Counted from the first letter of the stretch, positions 30,982 through 40,298 are shown. The stretch is 64,000 nucleotides of DNA from CAWDZK01 sp963726615 (GCA_963726615.1 CAVSCX010000021.1:62001-126000); one strand, 5' to 3'. Notes: generated by a model from the letters alone, not told the origin. Program-made: numbers and translations.

Positions 30982-32787
30982 ATGAGCGCGGGATCGGAGC
31001 GTCCGGCATCGGTCGGGCGGATGTTCCTCGACCGCGTCGAGGCCACACCGGACCGCGAGGCGTACCGACGGCCTGTGGGCGACGGCTGGGAGTCGATGTC
31101 GTGGCGCGACGCGGGCGACCGCGTGCAGTCGCTGGCGGCAGGCCTGCTCGACCTCGGCGTGCAGCCCGAGGAGCGGGTCGCCCTCATCGCGACCACCCGG
31201 GTCGACTGGGTGCTGGCGGACTTTGCCATCCTCTGCTCCGGCGCGGCGACGACGACCGTCTACCCGACCAGCAACCCCGACGACGTCGCCTACATCGTGG
31301 CCGACTCCGGCGCCGTGGTCGCGTTCGCGGAGGACGACGCCCAGCTGGCCAAGCTCCGCACGCACCGCCACGAGCTGCCCGGGCTGCGCACCGTGGTGAC
31401 CTTCGACGGGGCCGCGGACGGCGACTGGGTCATCGGCCTCGACGAGCTCGCCCGGCGCGGTGCCGGGCGGCTTGCCGACGAGCCGGACCTGGTGCGCCGC
31501 TCGGTCGCCGCGATCCGGCCCGGGCACCTGGCCACGCTGATCTACACGAGCGGCACCACGGGGCGGCCCAAGGGCGTCCGGCTGGACCAGGAGTGCTGGG
31601 TCTACGAGGGGCTCGCCGTCCACGACGAGGGCCTGCTCAGCCCGGAGGACCTCCAGTACCTCTGGCTGCCCCTGTCGCACGCCTTCGGGAAGGTCCTGCT
31701 CGCCGCGCAGGTGGCCACCGGGTCCGCCGCCGCGGTCGACGGCCGGGTCGAACGGATCATCGACAACCTGGCCGTCGTCTCGCCGACGTTCATGGCTGCC
31801 GCACCGCGCATCTTCGAGAAGGTGCGTGGCCGGGTCGTGACGATGGCCGAGGAGGAGGGGGGTCTGCGGCTGCGCATCTTCCGGTGGGCGATGGGCGTCG
31901 GACGGCAGGTCAGCCGGCTCCAGCGTGAGGGGCGGACCCCGGGTCCGCTTTTGAGGGCACAGCACGCGCTGGCCGACGCCCTGGTGTTCAGCAAGCTGCG
32001 TGCGCGCTTCGGCGGGCGCCTGCGGTTCCTCGTGTCGGGCAGCGCGGCGCTGTCGCAGGACGTCGCAGAGTTCTTCCATGCGGCCGGCATCGTCGTGCTC
32101 GAGGGCTACGGCCTGACCGAGACCAGCGCCGGCACCTTCGTCAACCGGCCGGAGCACTTCAAGTTCGGCACCGTCGGGCTGCCGTTCCCGGGCACCGACG
32201 TGCGCATCGCCGAGGACGGTGAGGTGCTGCTCCGTGGGCCCGGCGTCATGTCCGGCTACCACGGCCTTCCCGAGCAGTCGGCTGAGGCGCTCGACGGCGA
32301 CGGCTGGTTCCGCACCGGCGACATCGGCGACCTCGACGCGGACGGGTTCCTGCGCATCACGGACCGTAAGAAGGACCTGATCAAGACCTCCAACGGCAAG
32401 TACGTGGCGCCGCAGGCGGTGGAGGTGCTGTTCAAGGGCTCGTGCGCGCTGGCCAGCCAGATCGCCGTGCTCGGTGACGGTCGCAGCTACTGCGCGGCGC
32501 TGATCACCCTCGACGAGGACGCGCTGGCCCGGTGGGCGCAGCACCACGGCGTAGGCGGCGGCTACGCCGAGCTCAGCCAGCGGGACGACGTGCGGGCCGA
32601 GGTGGCCGCCGCCCTCGAGGCCGTGAACACCAGGCTCAACCGGTGGGAGACGGTGAAGACGTTCCGGATCCTCGACCACGACCTGACGGTCGAGGACGGC
32701 GAGCTGACGCCGAGCCTCAAGGTCCGTCGCAAGGCAGTGGCCGAGCGGTACGCCGACCTGATCGCCGCGATGTACCCGTCGTCCTGA
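30982..32787 (+). CDS. AMP-binding long-chain acyl-CoA synthetase
   Basis: This 601-residue adenylate-forming ligase activates fatty acids as acyl-CoA. The phosphate-binding loop is IYTSGTTGRPKG, and the core motif GYGLTETSAGTFVN follows. The hinge/signature is GWFRTGDIGDLDADGFLRITDRKKDLIKTS (quoted in parts: GWFRTGDIGD and DRKKDLIKTS). A C-terminal EDGELTPSLKVRRKAV places it in the long-chain FadD15-like group. TACCGT (30970-30975) ends six bases before this ATG; an in-frame GTG three bases earlier is too close to the -10 box. Confidence 0.9.
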   Translation: MSAGSERPASVGRMFLDRVEATPDREAYRRPVGDGWESMSWRDAGDRVQSLAAGLLDLGVQPEERVALIATTRVDWVLADFAILCSGAATTTVYPTSNPDDVAYIVADSGAVVAFAEDDAQLAKLRTHRHELPGLRTVVTFDGAADGDWVIGLDELARRGAGRLADEPDLVRRSVAAIRPGHLATLIYTSGTTGRPKGVRLDQECWVYEGLAVHDEGLLSPEDLQYLWLPLSHAFGKVLLAAQVATGSAAAVDGRVERIIDNLAVVSPTFMAAAPRIFEKVRGRVVTMAEEEGGLRLRIFRWAMGVGRQVSRLQREGRTPGPLLRAQHALADALVFSKLRARFGGRLRFLVSGSAALSQDVAEFFHAAGIVVLEGYGLTETSAGTFVNRPEHFKFGTVGLPFPGTDVRIAEDGEVLLRGPGVMSGYHGLPEQSAEALDGDGWFRTGDIGDLDADGFLRITDRKKDLIKTSNGKYVAPQAVEVLFKGSCALASQIAVLGDGRSYCAALITLDEDALARWAQHHGVGGGYAELSQRDDVRAEVAAALEAVNTRLNRWETVKTFRILDHDLTVEDGELTPSLKVRRKAVAERYADLIAAMYPSS

Positions 32788-32797
32788 TGAGGCCGTG

Positions 32798-34018
32798 ATG
32801 CCCTCGAGCCCGCCGGACGGTGAACCCGCGCCCGCCCACGGCGAGCTGCCACGGTCCGCCGTGGCCGGCCTCGGTGACCGGCCGTTCGGCGTGTACGTGC
32901 ACGTGCCGTTCTGTGCGGCCCGCTGCGGGTACTGCGACTTCAACACCTACACGGCCACCGAGCTCGGCGGCGGTGCCTCGCAGGCGTCGTACGCCTCGAC
33001 CGCTGCCGCGGAGGTCCGGCTGGCGCGTCGCGTGCTCGGCGACGCCGACGTCGCCGCGGCGACGGTGTTCTTCGGCGGAGGGACGCCGACCCTGCTCGAC
33101 CCGCGCGATCTTTCGCTGCTGCTCGATGCCGTCCGTGCCGAGCTGGGAGTGCAGGGGGGTGCCGAGGTCACCACCGAGGCGAACCCGGACAGTGTCGACG
33201 AGGCGTCCCTCGCGGCGCTGAGGGAGGCGGGGTTCACCCGCATCTCGTTCGGCATGCAGTCCGCAGTTCCGCACGTGCTCCGGACGCTGGACCGCACCCA
33301 CGACCCGGACCGGGTGCCGCGGGTCGTCGGCTGGGCCCGCGCGGCAGGCTTCGACGGAGTCAGCCTCGACCTCATCTACGGAACGCCGGGGGAGTCGCAG
33401 GACGACTGGGGGCGCAGCCTCGAGGCGGCGCTGGCCACGTCGCCCGACCACGTGAGCGCCTACGCCCTGGTCGTCGAGGACGGCACCCGGATGGCGGCGC
33501 AGGTGCGACGCGGCGAGGTCGCGTCACCCGACGACGACGAGCTGGCTGACAGGTACCTGCTCGCGGACGAGGTGCTCGCGGGTGCCGGCTACGACTGGTA
33601 CGAGGTCAGCAACTGGGCCCGCGGCCAGGGTCAGCGGGCGCGCCACAACGAGGGCTACTGGCGCGGCCACGACTGGTGGGGCGTCGGCCCCGGCGCCCAC
33701 AGCCACGTCGGCGGCACCCGCTGGTGGAACGTCCGGCACCCGACGGCGTACGCCGGGCGGCTGGCGGCCGGCACGAGTCCGGCGCAGGCCCGCGAGGTGC
33801 TCACGCCCGAGCAGCGCAGGGCCGAGAGGGTGCTGCTGGCCGTCCGGCTGCGCGAGGGACTTCCGGTGGCCGAGCTGACCGATGAGGGTCGCGCCGGCGC
33901 CGCCCGGGCTGTGGTCGACGGCCTGCTCGACGATGCCGGTCATGCCGACGGCCGGGCCACCCTGACCCTGCGCGGCCGGCTGCTGGCCGACGCCGTTGTC
34001 CGCGAGCTGCTGCCCTAA
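32798..34018 (+). CDS. hemW: Heme chaperone HemW (radical SAM, formerly HemN-like)
   Basis: This 406-residue protein has the CxxxCxxC cluster at Cys39, Cys43 and Cys46 (FCAARCGYCDF). HemW lacks coproporphyrinogen oxidase activity in studied species and inserts heme into proteins. Typical segments are VFFGGGTPTLL, RISFGMQS, YALVVEDGT and GVGPGAHSH. It follows the acyl-CoA synthetase by ten bases with GAGG five bases before ATG 32798; a GTG at 32795 is in frame. The lepA-hemW-hrcA-dnaJ order is standard for the phylum. Confidence 0.93.
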   Translation: MPSSPPDGEPAPAHGELPRSAVAGLGDRPFGVYVHVPFCAARCGYCDFNTYTATELGGGASQASYASTAAAEVRLARRVLGDADVAAATVFFGGGTPTLLDPRDLSLLLDAVRAELGVQGGAEVTTEANPDSVDEASLAALREAGFTRISFGMQSAVPHVLRTLDRTHDPDRVPRVVGWARAAGFDGVSLDLIYGTPGESQDDWGRSLEAALATSPDHVSAYALVVEDGTRMAAQVRRGEVASPDDDELADRYLLADEVLAGAGYDWYEVSNWARGQGQRARHNEGYWRGHDWWGVGPGAHSHVGGTRWWNVRHPTAYAGRLAAGTSPAQAREVLTPEQRRAERVLLAVRLREGLPVAELTDEGRAGAARAVVDGLLDDAGHADGRATLTLRGRLLADAVVRELLP

Positions 34019-34029
34019 GTGTCAGGGCC

Positions 34030-34431
34030 TCAGCGCACCAGTCGCAGCGTCATCGGGTAGCGGAAGTCCTCGCCGTTGTTGGCGCGCACCGAGGCCACGA
34101 TGATGAGGACCAGCGCCGCCACCCCGATCACCACGCCCGCCGGGATCACGGCGAGCAGCGCGATGCCCAGGGTGAAGATGCTCACCAGGATGCCCACGGC
34201 CAGCAGGATGAGCAGTGTGATCTGGAAGTTCAGCGACTCGACGGCGTGGCGGCGCACGAACGGCGACGAGCTGCCCCTCAGCAGGAGGACGAGCAGCGGT
34301 GCGAGGAACGCCATCGCCAGGACGGCCGCGAGGAGGCTGCCGACGTGGGCCAGCGTCGCCCACAACCGGTCCTCCTGGGACGGCCCGTACGACGGGTCGC
34401 CCGCCGGTGGGGAGCCGTAGCCTCCGCTCAT
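34030..34431 (-). CDS. DUF4870-type membrane protein
   Basis: This 133-residue protein has a short Gly/Pro/Tyr-rich start and then SQEDRLWATLAHVGSLLAA, the hallmark of the DUF4870/TIC20-like family. Three to four hydrophobic helices follow, with VRRHAVESLNFQITL between them. It is a small integral membrane protein of unknown function. Its ATG overlaps the stop of the preceding gene (ATGA). It is the last gene of a three-gene minus-strand operon and converges with hemW, 11 bases away. Confidence 0.85.
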   Translation of the reverse strand: MSGGYGSPPAGDPSYGPSQEDRLWATLAHVGSLLAAVLAMAFLAPLLVLLLRGSSSPFVRRHAVESLNFQITLLILLAVGILVSIFTLGIALLAVIPAGVVIGVAALVLIIVASVRANNGEDFRYPMTLRLVR

Positions 34432-35261
34432 GCGACCGGCTCGTCCTGCAGCCGCTTGTAGAGGTAGGCCTGTCCGAGAAGAACCACCGGGAATGCCACC
34501 AGCAGGGGCAGCAAGCACGCGAGCGCGGCCACCGAGACGATGAGGCCGGCAACGATCGCGTAGACGATGAGCGTGCCCGGGTGCTTGATCGTGAACTGCA
34601 CGCTGGCCCGGATGGCGTCGACCGCACCGAGGTTCTTGTCGATCAGGAAGAACAACGTGAACGACGAGAGGTAGCCGACGACGATGCCGGGGAGGTAGCA
34701 GAGCACGGTGCCGATGCCGGTCGCCAGCGCGACGAGCAGCGCGGCAACGACGATCGGACCCAGGTGCTCGGTGGTGAAGAAGTGAGCCGTCGTGGGCTTC
34801 TCGCCGCGGGTGATGGCCAGAGCACCGCGGACCAGCCCGGCCTGCACGAGGAAGCTGAGCAGCACGACGATGATCGACATCAGCGCGGCGACGAACAGCG
34901 CGCCGGCAATCCCGGCGTCGCCACCGCTGGCAGCTGCGATCAGGGTCGCGTACAGGATGGCGAAGACGACGGCGAAGCCGATGATGTAGACGACGACCGC
35001 GGTGAGGATCGCCCCCACGTTGGCCTTGAACTTCTCCCACCCGTATGTCAGCGCGTCGCCGAGCCCTGGCGGCTGCTGCCCGTACGCCGCGCCCCCGTAG
35101 GCAGGCTGCCCGTACCCGCCGGAGCCGTAGCCCCCGGAGGCCGGTGTCGACGGTGTGGCCGGCGGCTGGGCGTAAGGATCGCTGCCGGGCGGCGGCGGAG
35201 GCGGCGGGGGGACGTCGCCGCCCGTGGGTCCTTCGGGCGGATCGGGCGGGGGCGTGGTCAT
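34428..35261 (-). CDS. Proline-rich multi-pass membrane protein
   Basis: This 277-residue protein has a disordered Pro/Gly/Tyr-rich N-terminus of about 65 residues (run of eight prolines, GYGSGGYGQPAYGG) and then about six transmembrane helices. Before the first helix lies GLGDALTYGWEKFKANVG, as in DUF975/glycerophosphodiesterase-membrane-domain proteins. The sequence AVDAIRASVQFTIKHPG between late helices also fits that group. It overlaps DUF3097 upstream and DUF4870 downstream by ATGA each, so all three are coupled. Confidence 0.78.
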   Translation of the reverse strand: MTTPPPDPPEGPTGGDVPPPPPPPPGSDPYAQPPATPSTPASGGYGSGGYGQPAYGGAAYGQQPPGLGDALTYGWEKFKANVGAILTAVVVYIIGFAVVFAILYATLIAAASGGDAGIAGALFVAALMSIIVVLLSFLVQAGLVRGALAITRGEKPTTAHFFTTEHLGPIVVAALLVALATGIGTVLCYLPGIVVGYLSSFTLFFLIDKNLGAVDAIRASVQFTIKHPGTLIVYAIVAGLIVSVAALACLLPLLVAFPVVLLGQAYLYKRLQDEPVA

Positions 35262-36124
35262 GGCAGGGTCCTCTCGCTCTCGTCGTTCGACAGGCTATGG
35301 GTAGACGTGGGCTCGCTGGTGACGAAATCGATGAGCTCCTCCACCCGGCCCAGCAGGCTCGGCTCGAGGTCGGCGTAGCCGGTCACCGCGCCGAGGATCC
35401 GGCGCCACGCGGCCGGCGGGTCCACCGGCCAGCCCAGCCCGGCGCACACACCCTCCTTCCATGGCGTCCCCCGCGGGACCACCGGCCAGGCGGCGATGCC
35501 GAGCGCGCCCGGCCGCACCGCCTGCCACACGTCGACGTAGGGGTGCCCCAGGACCAGCAGGTGCGGGGAGCCGACCTGGGCGGCCAGCCGGGACTCCTTG
35601 CTGCCCGGGACGAGGTGGTCGACGAGCACGCCGAGGCGGCGACCCCGGCCCGGTGCGAACGCGCGGACCACGTCGGGCAGGTCGTCGATGCCACCGAGGT
35701 GCTCGACGACGACGCCCTCGGCGCGCAGGTCGTCACCCCAGACCTTCTCGACGAGCTCCGCGTCGTGCCTGCCCTCGACGTAGATCCGGCTCGCGCGCGC
35801 GACCAGGGCGCGCTGCCCGGCCGCCGCGACCGAGCCGGACGCCGTACGGCGCGGCTGCTCCGGAGCCGCCACGCCGGGCCGGACCAGCTCCACCGGCGCT
35901 CCGTCGACGAGGAAGCCGGGGCCGAGGGGGAACACGCGCTGCCTGCCGTGCCGGTCCTCGAGCGTGACGGTGAGCCCGCCGGCCGTCTTCTCCCACCGCA
36001 CGACCGCGCCGCAGAAGCCGGTCTCGGCGTCCTCGACCACGAGGTCGCCACCGACCTCCACCGTCGTGCGGGTGCGGGGCCGGCGCCAGTCCTGGGCGAG
36101 GACGTCGGTGCGGTAGCGGTCCAT
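35258..36124 (-). CDS. DUF3097 family protein with TOPRIM-like core
   Basis: This 288-residue protein matches the actinobacterial DUF3097 family. After an N-terminal beta domain (VEVGGDLVVEDAETGFCGAVVRW), residues about 105-175 read RIYVEGRHDAELVEKVWGDD, then VEHLGGIDDLPDVV and GVLVDHLVPGSKES. This pattern of Glu in VEG and later D-x-x-V-PGSK resembles a TOPRIM nucleotidyl-transfer/nuclease domain; that reading is mine. The ATG at 36124 faces the hrcA operator region. First gene of the three-gene operon. Confidence 0.78.
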   Translation of the reverse strand: MDRYRTDVLAQDWRRPRTRTTVEVGGDLVVEDAETGFCGAVVRWEKTAGGLTVTLEDRHGRQRVFPLGPGFLVDGAPVELVRPGVAAPEQPRRTASGSVAAAGQRALVARASRIYVEGRHDAELVEKVWGDDLRAEGVVVEHLGGIDDLPDVVRAFAPGRGRRLGVLVDHLVPGSKESRLAAQVGSPHLLVLGHPYVDVWQAVRPGALGIAAWPVVPRGTPWKEGVCAGLGWPVDPPAAWRRILGAVTGYADLEPSLLGRVEELIDFVTSEPTSTHSLSNDESERTLP

Positions 36125-36205
36125 CGTGCGCCAGCCTGTCGGCCGGAGGTCGCGCCGCGCCAGCGGACGCGCCGGTGGGTCGCCCCGGACACGTGGACCT
36201 CGTCG

Positions 36206-36237
36206 TACACTTGGCACTCTGCCGCCGGGAGTGCCAG
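36206..36237 (+). promoter_or_regulatory. CIRCE operator and -10 box of hrcA-dnaJ
   Basis: TTGGCACTC (36211-36219), nine bases, then GAGTGCCAG (36229-36237) is a near-consensus CIRCE element, the HrcA repressor site. A -10 hexamer TACACT (36206-36211) overlaps its left edge, so repressor and polymerase would exclude each other. It indicates that HrcA represses its own operon and releases it on heat stress. Confidence 0.92.
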
Positions 36238-36292
36238 CCTGCTCCCGACGGTCGGACGACCGAGGCCGGACCCGACGCCGGGAGGTGCGCAC

Positions 36293-37318
36293 GTGCTCGA
36301 GGACCGCAAGCTGGAGGTCCTGCGCGCCATCGTCGAGGACTACGTGTCGACCCAGGAGCCGGTCGGCTCCAAGGCGCTGGTCGAGCGGCACAACCTCGGG
36401 GTCTCGCCGGCGACGATCCGCAACGACATGGCCTCCCTCGAGGACGAGGGATACATCGCGCAGCCGCACACCAGCGCGGGACGTATCCCGACCGACAAGG
36501 GCTACCGGCTGTTCGTCGACAGGCTGTCCACGGTCAAGCCGCTGTCGGCGGCCGAGCGCCGGGCGATCCAGTCCTTCCTCGACGGCGCCCTCGACCTCGA
36601 CGACATCGTGGCCCGCACCGTGCGGCTGCTCGCGACGCTGACCCAGCAGGTGGCCGTGGTGCAGTACCCGTCCCTGTCGCGGTCCAGCGTGCGGCACGTG
36701 GAGCTGGTGCCGCTGAGCACCTCCCGCCTGCTGCTGGTCCTCATCACCAGCACCGGCCGGGTGGAGCAGCGGGTCGTCGAGACCGGGACCGAGCTGCCCG
36801 AGTCGTTGCTGGGCGAGCTGCGTGCCCAGCTGAACGCCGCCACGGCCGGCGTCCGCCTGCCGGAGGCAGCCGGCAGGCTGGAGGACCTGACCGACAGGTT
36901 CACCGTCGACCAGCGGCCCGCGGTGACCGCCGTCCTGTCCGCACTGCTCGAGAGCCTGGTCGAGGAGCACGAGGAGCGGGTGGTGCTGGGCGGCACGGCC
37001 AACCTGGCCCGGTTCGGGCCGGACTTCCCGCAGACGATCCACCCGGTCCTCGAGGCGCTGGAGGAGCAGATGGTCCTGCTCCGCTTGCTCGGCGAGGCCG
37101 CCGACCCGTCCGTGCTCCAGGTGCGGATCGGGCACGAGAACCCGCACGTCGGGCTCACGACCACCTCGGTCGTGAGCGTCGGGTACGGGACCGAGTCCGA
37201 GATGCTGGCCAAGCTCGGCGTCCTCGGGCCGACCAGGATGGACTACCCCGGAACGATGGGAGCGGTGCGCGCGGTGGCTCGGTACGTCGGTCGGATCGTC
37301 GGCGAGGGTCAGGACTGA
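36293..37318 (+). CDS. hrcA: Heat-inducible transcription repressor HrcA
   Basis: This 341-residue repressor binds CIRCE with help from GroEL. The N-terminal winged helix reads EDRKLEVLRAIVEDYVSTQEPVGSK, then SPATIRNDMASLEDEGYIAQPHTSAGRIPTDKGYR (in parts: SPATIRNDMASLEDEGY and PHTSAGRIPTDKGYR). A GAF-like and a dimerisation domain follow, ending with DYPGTMGAVRAVARYV. The GTG start has GGAGG seven bases upstream. Its stop overlaps the dnaJ start (ATGA-type), and a CIRCE lies 56 bases upstream. Confidence 0.96.
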   Translation: MLEDRKLEVLRAIVEDYVSTQEPVGSKALVERHNLGVSPATIRNDMASLEDEGYIAQPHTSAGRIPTDKGYRLFVDRLSTVKPLSAAERRAIQSFLDGALDLDDIVARTVRLLATLTQQVAVVQYPSLSRSSVRHVELVPLSTSRLLLVLITSTGRVEQRVVETGTELPESLLGELRAQLNAATAGVRLPEAAGRLEDLTDRFTVDQRPAVTAVLSALLESLVEEHEERVVLGGTANLARFGPDFPQTIHPVLEALEEQMVLLRLLGEAADPSVLQVRIGHENPHVGLTTTSVVSVGYGTESEMLAKLGVLGPTRMDYPGTMGAVRAVARYVGRIVGEGQD

Positions 37319-38451
37319 TGGCCAGCACCCAGGCCGACTACTACGAGGTCCTCGGGGTCGCGCGGGACGCGACCCCGGAGGAGATCAAGAAGGCGTACCG
37401 GCGCCTCGCCCGCCAGCTGCACCCGGACGTCAACCCGGGCGAGGAGGAGCGCTTCAAGGAGGTCACCAAGGCCTACGAGGTGCTCTCCGACCCGCAGAAG
37501 CGCGAGCTGCACGACCTGGGCGGCGACCCGTTCTCCACCGGCGGCGGCTTCGGATCGGGCTTCGGCTTCTCCGACATCATGGACGCGTTCTTCGGTGCCG
37601 GCGGCGCCGCGGGGCGGGGACCGAGATCGCGTCAGCGCCGCGGACAGGACGCGCTGATCCGGGTCGAGGTCGAGCTGGCCGAGGCGACGTTCGGGACGAC
37701 ACGGGACCTCCAGGTCGAGACTGCGGTGGGGTGTCCCACCTGCCACGGCGCCGGAGCCCGGCCCGGCAGCTCGCCCCGCACCTGCGAGGTGTGCCGCGGG
37801 CGCGGCGAGGTCCAGCAGGTCACCCGCAGCTTCCTGGGCCAGGTCATGACCTCCCGGCCCTGCTCCGCGTGCCAGGGGTACGGCAGCGTCATCCCCGACC
37901 CGTGCCACGAGTGCGGCGGCGACGGGCGGGTCCGGACCCGGCGGACGCTCACGGTGAAGATCCCCCCGGGCGTCGACACCGGCACCCGGATCCAGCTGAC
38001 GGGCGAGGGCGAGGCCGGCCCGGGGGGCGGTCCGGCCGGCGACCTGTTCGTCGAGGTCGTGGAGGTGCCGCACCCGTTGTTCCGCCGTCAGGGTGACGAC
38101 CTGCACTGCACCGTGGCGGTGCCGATGACGGCCGCGGCACTGGGCACCACGGTGAGCATCGAGACCCTGGACGGGCCGAAGCCGGTGGAGCTGCGATCGG
38201 GCACCCAGAGCGGTGCCACCACGACGTTGAGCGGGCTGGGGGTCACTCACCTGCGATCACCGGGGCGAGGTGACCTCGTGGTGCACGTGGACGTGGCCAC
38301 CCCCACCAGGCTCGACGGCGAGCAGGAGGAGCTGCTGCGCAAGCTCGCAGCGGTGCGCGGCGAGGACGGCCCCGACGTCGGCACGGTCACCGGCCAGCGG
38401 CAGACCTTCCTCGGTCGGCTGCGCGACGCCTTCAACGACGGCCAGCGCTGA
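37318..38451 (+). CDS. dnaJ: Chaperone protein DnaJ (second actinobacterial type)
   Basis: This 377-residue co-chaperone stimulates DnaK ATPase. The J domain (ADYYEVLGVARDATPEEIKKAYR) has the HPD motif in LHPDVNPG. A Gly/Phe-rich linker (GGGFGSGFGF) follows, then a zinc domain with four CxxCxGxG-type repeats (CPTCHGAG, CEVCRGRG, CSACQGYG, CHECGGDG). The C-terminal substrate domains complete the protein. Linked to hrcA under CIRCE, it is the DnaJ2-type copy; a dnaK-grpE-linked copy is expected elsewhere. rsmE overlaps its stop. Confidence 0.95.
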   Translation: MASTQADYYEVLGVARDATPEEIKKAYRRLARQLHPDVNPGEEERFKEVTKAYEVLSDPQKRELHDLGGDPFSTGGGFGSGFGFSDIMDAFFGAGGAAGRGPRSRQRRGQDALIRVEVELAEATFGTTRDLQVETAVGCPTCHGAGARPGSSPRTCEVCRGRGEVQQVTRSFLGQVMTSRPCSACQGYGSVIPDPCHECGGDGRVRTRRTLTVKIPPGVDTGTRIQLTGEGEAGPGGGPAGDLFVEVVEVPHPLFRRQGDDLHCTVAVPMTAAALGTTVSIETLDGPKPVELRSGTQSGATTTLSGLGVTHLRSPGRGDLVVHVDVATPTRLDGEQEELLRKLAAVRGEDGPDVGTVTGQRQTFLGRLRDAFNDGQR

Positions 38452-39185
38452 CCGCGCCCGTCTTCGTCGTCCCCGGCGAGCGGCTGCTGGCCGGTCGGGT
38501 CCGGCTCGACGGCCCGGAGGGCCGGCACGCAGCAACAGTCACCCGGCTCGCGGTGGGTGAGCCGGTCGTCCTGGTCGACGGCCACGGACGGCGGGGCGGA
38601 GGCACCGTCGCCGCCGTGCTCGGCAAGGACGTCGTCGACGTGGACGTGGACGAGCTCGTCGAGGAGCAGAGGCCGGCGCCCTGGCTGGTCGTCGTGCAGG
38701 CGCTGCCGAAGGGCGACCGCGGCGAGACCGCCGTCGAGACGATGACCGAGGTGGGGGTCGACGAGGTCGTGCCGTGGGCCGCCGCCCGCTGCGTCACGCG
38801 CTGGCGGGAGGCACGCGGCGAGAAGGCGCTGAGCCGGTGGCGTACGGCGGCCGCCACGGCCGCGAAACAGTCCCGCCGGGCCCGCTTCCCGCTGGTCGCC
38901 GGGCTGGCCTCGACCGAGGCTGTCACGGCCCGGCTGTCGGCCGCGTCGGCGGGGCTGCTGCTGCACGAGGAGGCGGCCGAGCCGCTGGCCACGTTCGTCC
39001 CGCCCGGCACGGGCGAGGTCGTGCTCGTCGTGGGCCCGGAGGGCGGCCTCAGCGCCGACGAGCTCGCGACCTTCCAGGCTGCCGGCGCGACGGCGTACCG
39101 CCTCGGCCCGACAGTCCTGCGCACCTCGACGGCCGGCACCGCTGCGCTGGCCGTGCTGCTGGCGCGGACGGCGCGCTGGTCCTGA
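38448..39185 (+). CDS. rsmE: 16S rRNA m3U1498 methyltransferase RsmE (CTG start)
   Basis: This 245-residue SPOUT methyltransferase modifies U1498 of 16S rRNA. The N-terminal PUA-like domain needs the segment PVFVVPGERLLAGRVRLDGP, which is encoded only if translation starts at the CTG overlapping the dnaJ stop (CTGA). The first in-frame GTG (near 38549) would delete half of that domain. The SAM-binding knot is present: VVLVVGPEGGLSADEL and LGPTVLRTSTAG. The hrcA-dnaJ-rsmE order is standard; the HIT-phoH-ybeY block that usually follows comes after a sigma-factor operon here. Confidence 0.9.
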   Translation: MTAPVFVVPGERLLAGRVRLDGPEGRHAATVTRLAVGEPVVLVDGHGRRGGGTVAAVLGKDVVDVDVDELVEEQRPAPWLVVVQALPKGDRGETAVETMTEVGVDEVVPWAAARCVTRWREARGEKALSRWRTAAATAAKQSRRARFPLVAGLASTEAVTARLSAASAGLLLHEEAAEPLATFVPPGTGEVVLVVGPEGGLSADELATFQAAGATAYRLGPTVLRTSTAGTAALAVLLARTARWS

Positions 39186-39233
39186 CGCCCGGACCCCGCC
39201 TTCTGGACCGGCTGCGCCGTCCGACTGTGGCCG

Positions 39234-40298
39234 CTACTCGACTGTGAAGGTCTTGGTGTCGACGTGCAGGGGGCTGCCGTCCTTGGCCGAGGACTCGAAG
39301 GCCCGCAGCTCGTAGGTTCCCGGGGGCAGGTCGACGGTGTCGGTGAAGTCACCGAACTCGCCGTTCGAGCCGCCCTGCGTGGTGCCCTCCGCGACCACCG
39401 GACCGTCGCTGTCACCGGAGCGGACCTCCCAGCTGATCGTGGCCTCGAAGGCGGTGCCGTAGCCGACGATCCTCACCGGGGAGCTCACCGTCTCGTCCTC
39501 GGTCGGTGAGAGCAGCCAGATCAGGCCCTGGACGTCGACCATGGGCGCGCGGGCGATCGGTGCCGACCAGTCGTTCTTCTCCGACTGAAGCACCTTCCCG
39601 TCCACCAGCAGCTTGACCTGGCGGACGCGTTTGTCGTTCGCGGTGACGGTGTAGACGAGCTGCTGCACGGCCTCGTCCTCGACGCAGGCGCATCCGGCGG
39701 GACCGTCGGTGAGGTCCACGGTCGCCACCTCGCCCGAGACGGCGTAGTCACGCACGCGTGTGCCGAGGGGCCAGACGGACACGTAGTCAGGGTCGTTCGG
39801 CTTCTGCTCGAACATGGCTCGCAGGGCAGCCACGGCGGCTGGGTCCCCGTTGCCGTTGCCGATGGTGTGCTGCTCGCGGTAGAGCCGGACCGATGTGCTG
39901 TCGTCGACCATGAAGTACACGAAGACGTCGGTCTGGTCGCCCGGGCCGACCGACGGTGAGGCGGACGGTGTCGCCGTGTCAGGCTGCGAGTTGCTCGGGC
40001 TGTGCGTCGTGGATCCCGATCCGTCCCCGGCGGGGGTGACGGTCACGTCGCCGTCCCCGCCACCGAGGACGCCGAAGCCCACGCCGACGGCGGCCCCGAG
40101 GACCACGGCCGCCGCGACGGCGAGCACGCCGGGGTGGAGGTACCAGGGCCGCGAGGACGCGTCGATGCCGGAGCGGATGTTCTGCAGTCCGTCGTCCGAG
40201 GGCTGGACCATGTCGGCCTCCGAGGTGAGTGCGTCGCGGAGCCGCGCCGCGAGCGGGTCGTCGTCGTGCGGGTCGCGGGGGTCGTACGGGATCGTCAT
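39234..40298 (-). CDS. Membrane-anchored GerMN/Gmad2 domain protein, partner of the sigma factor
   Basis: This 354-residue protein has a cytoplasmic N-terminus of about 70 acidic residues (PYDPRDPHDDDPLAARLRDAL) and one transmembrane helix (about 75-98). A Ser/Thr/Pro-rich linker, a GerMN domain (VFVYFMVDDSTSVRLYREQH, EVATVDLTDG, about 150-260) and a C-terminal Gmad2 domain (VRIVGYGTAFEATISWEVRSG, about 270-352) follow. It overlaps the sigma-factor gene by ATGA, so the pair is cotranscribed. The layout, cytoplasmic tail plus outside sensor, suggests an anti-sigma role, but no zinc-finger anti-sigma motif is visible. Confidence 0.8.
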   Translation of the reverse strand: MTIPYDPRDPHDDDPLAARLRDALTSEADMVQPSDDGLQNIRSGIDASSRPWYLHPGVLAVAAAVVLGAAVGVGFGVLGGGDGDVTVTPAGDGSGSTTHSPSNSQPDTATPSASPSVGPGDQTDVFVYFMVDDSTSVRLYREQHTIGNGNGDPAAVAALRAMFEQKPNDPDYVSVWPLGTRVRDYAVSGEVATVDLTDGPAGCACVEDEAVQQLVYTVTANDKRVRQVKLLVDGKVLQSEKNDWSAPIARAPMVDVQGLIWLLSPTEDETVSSPVRIVGYGTAFEATISWEVRSGDSDGPVVAEGTTQGGSNGEFGDFTDTVDLPPGTYELRAFESSAKDGSPLHVDTKTFTVE

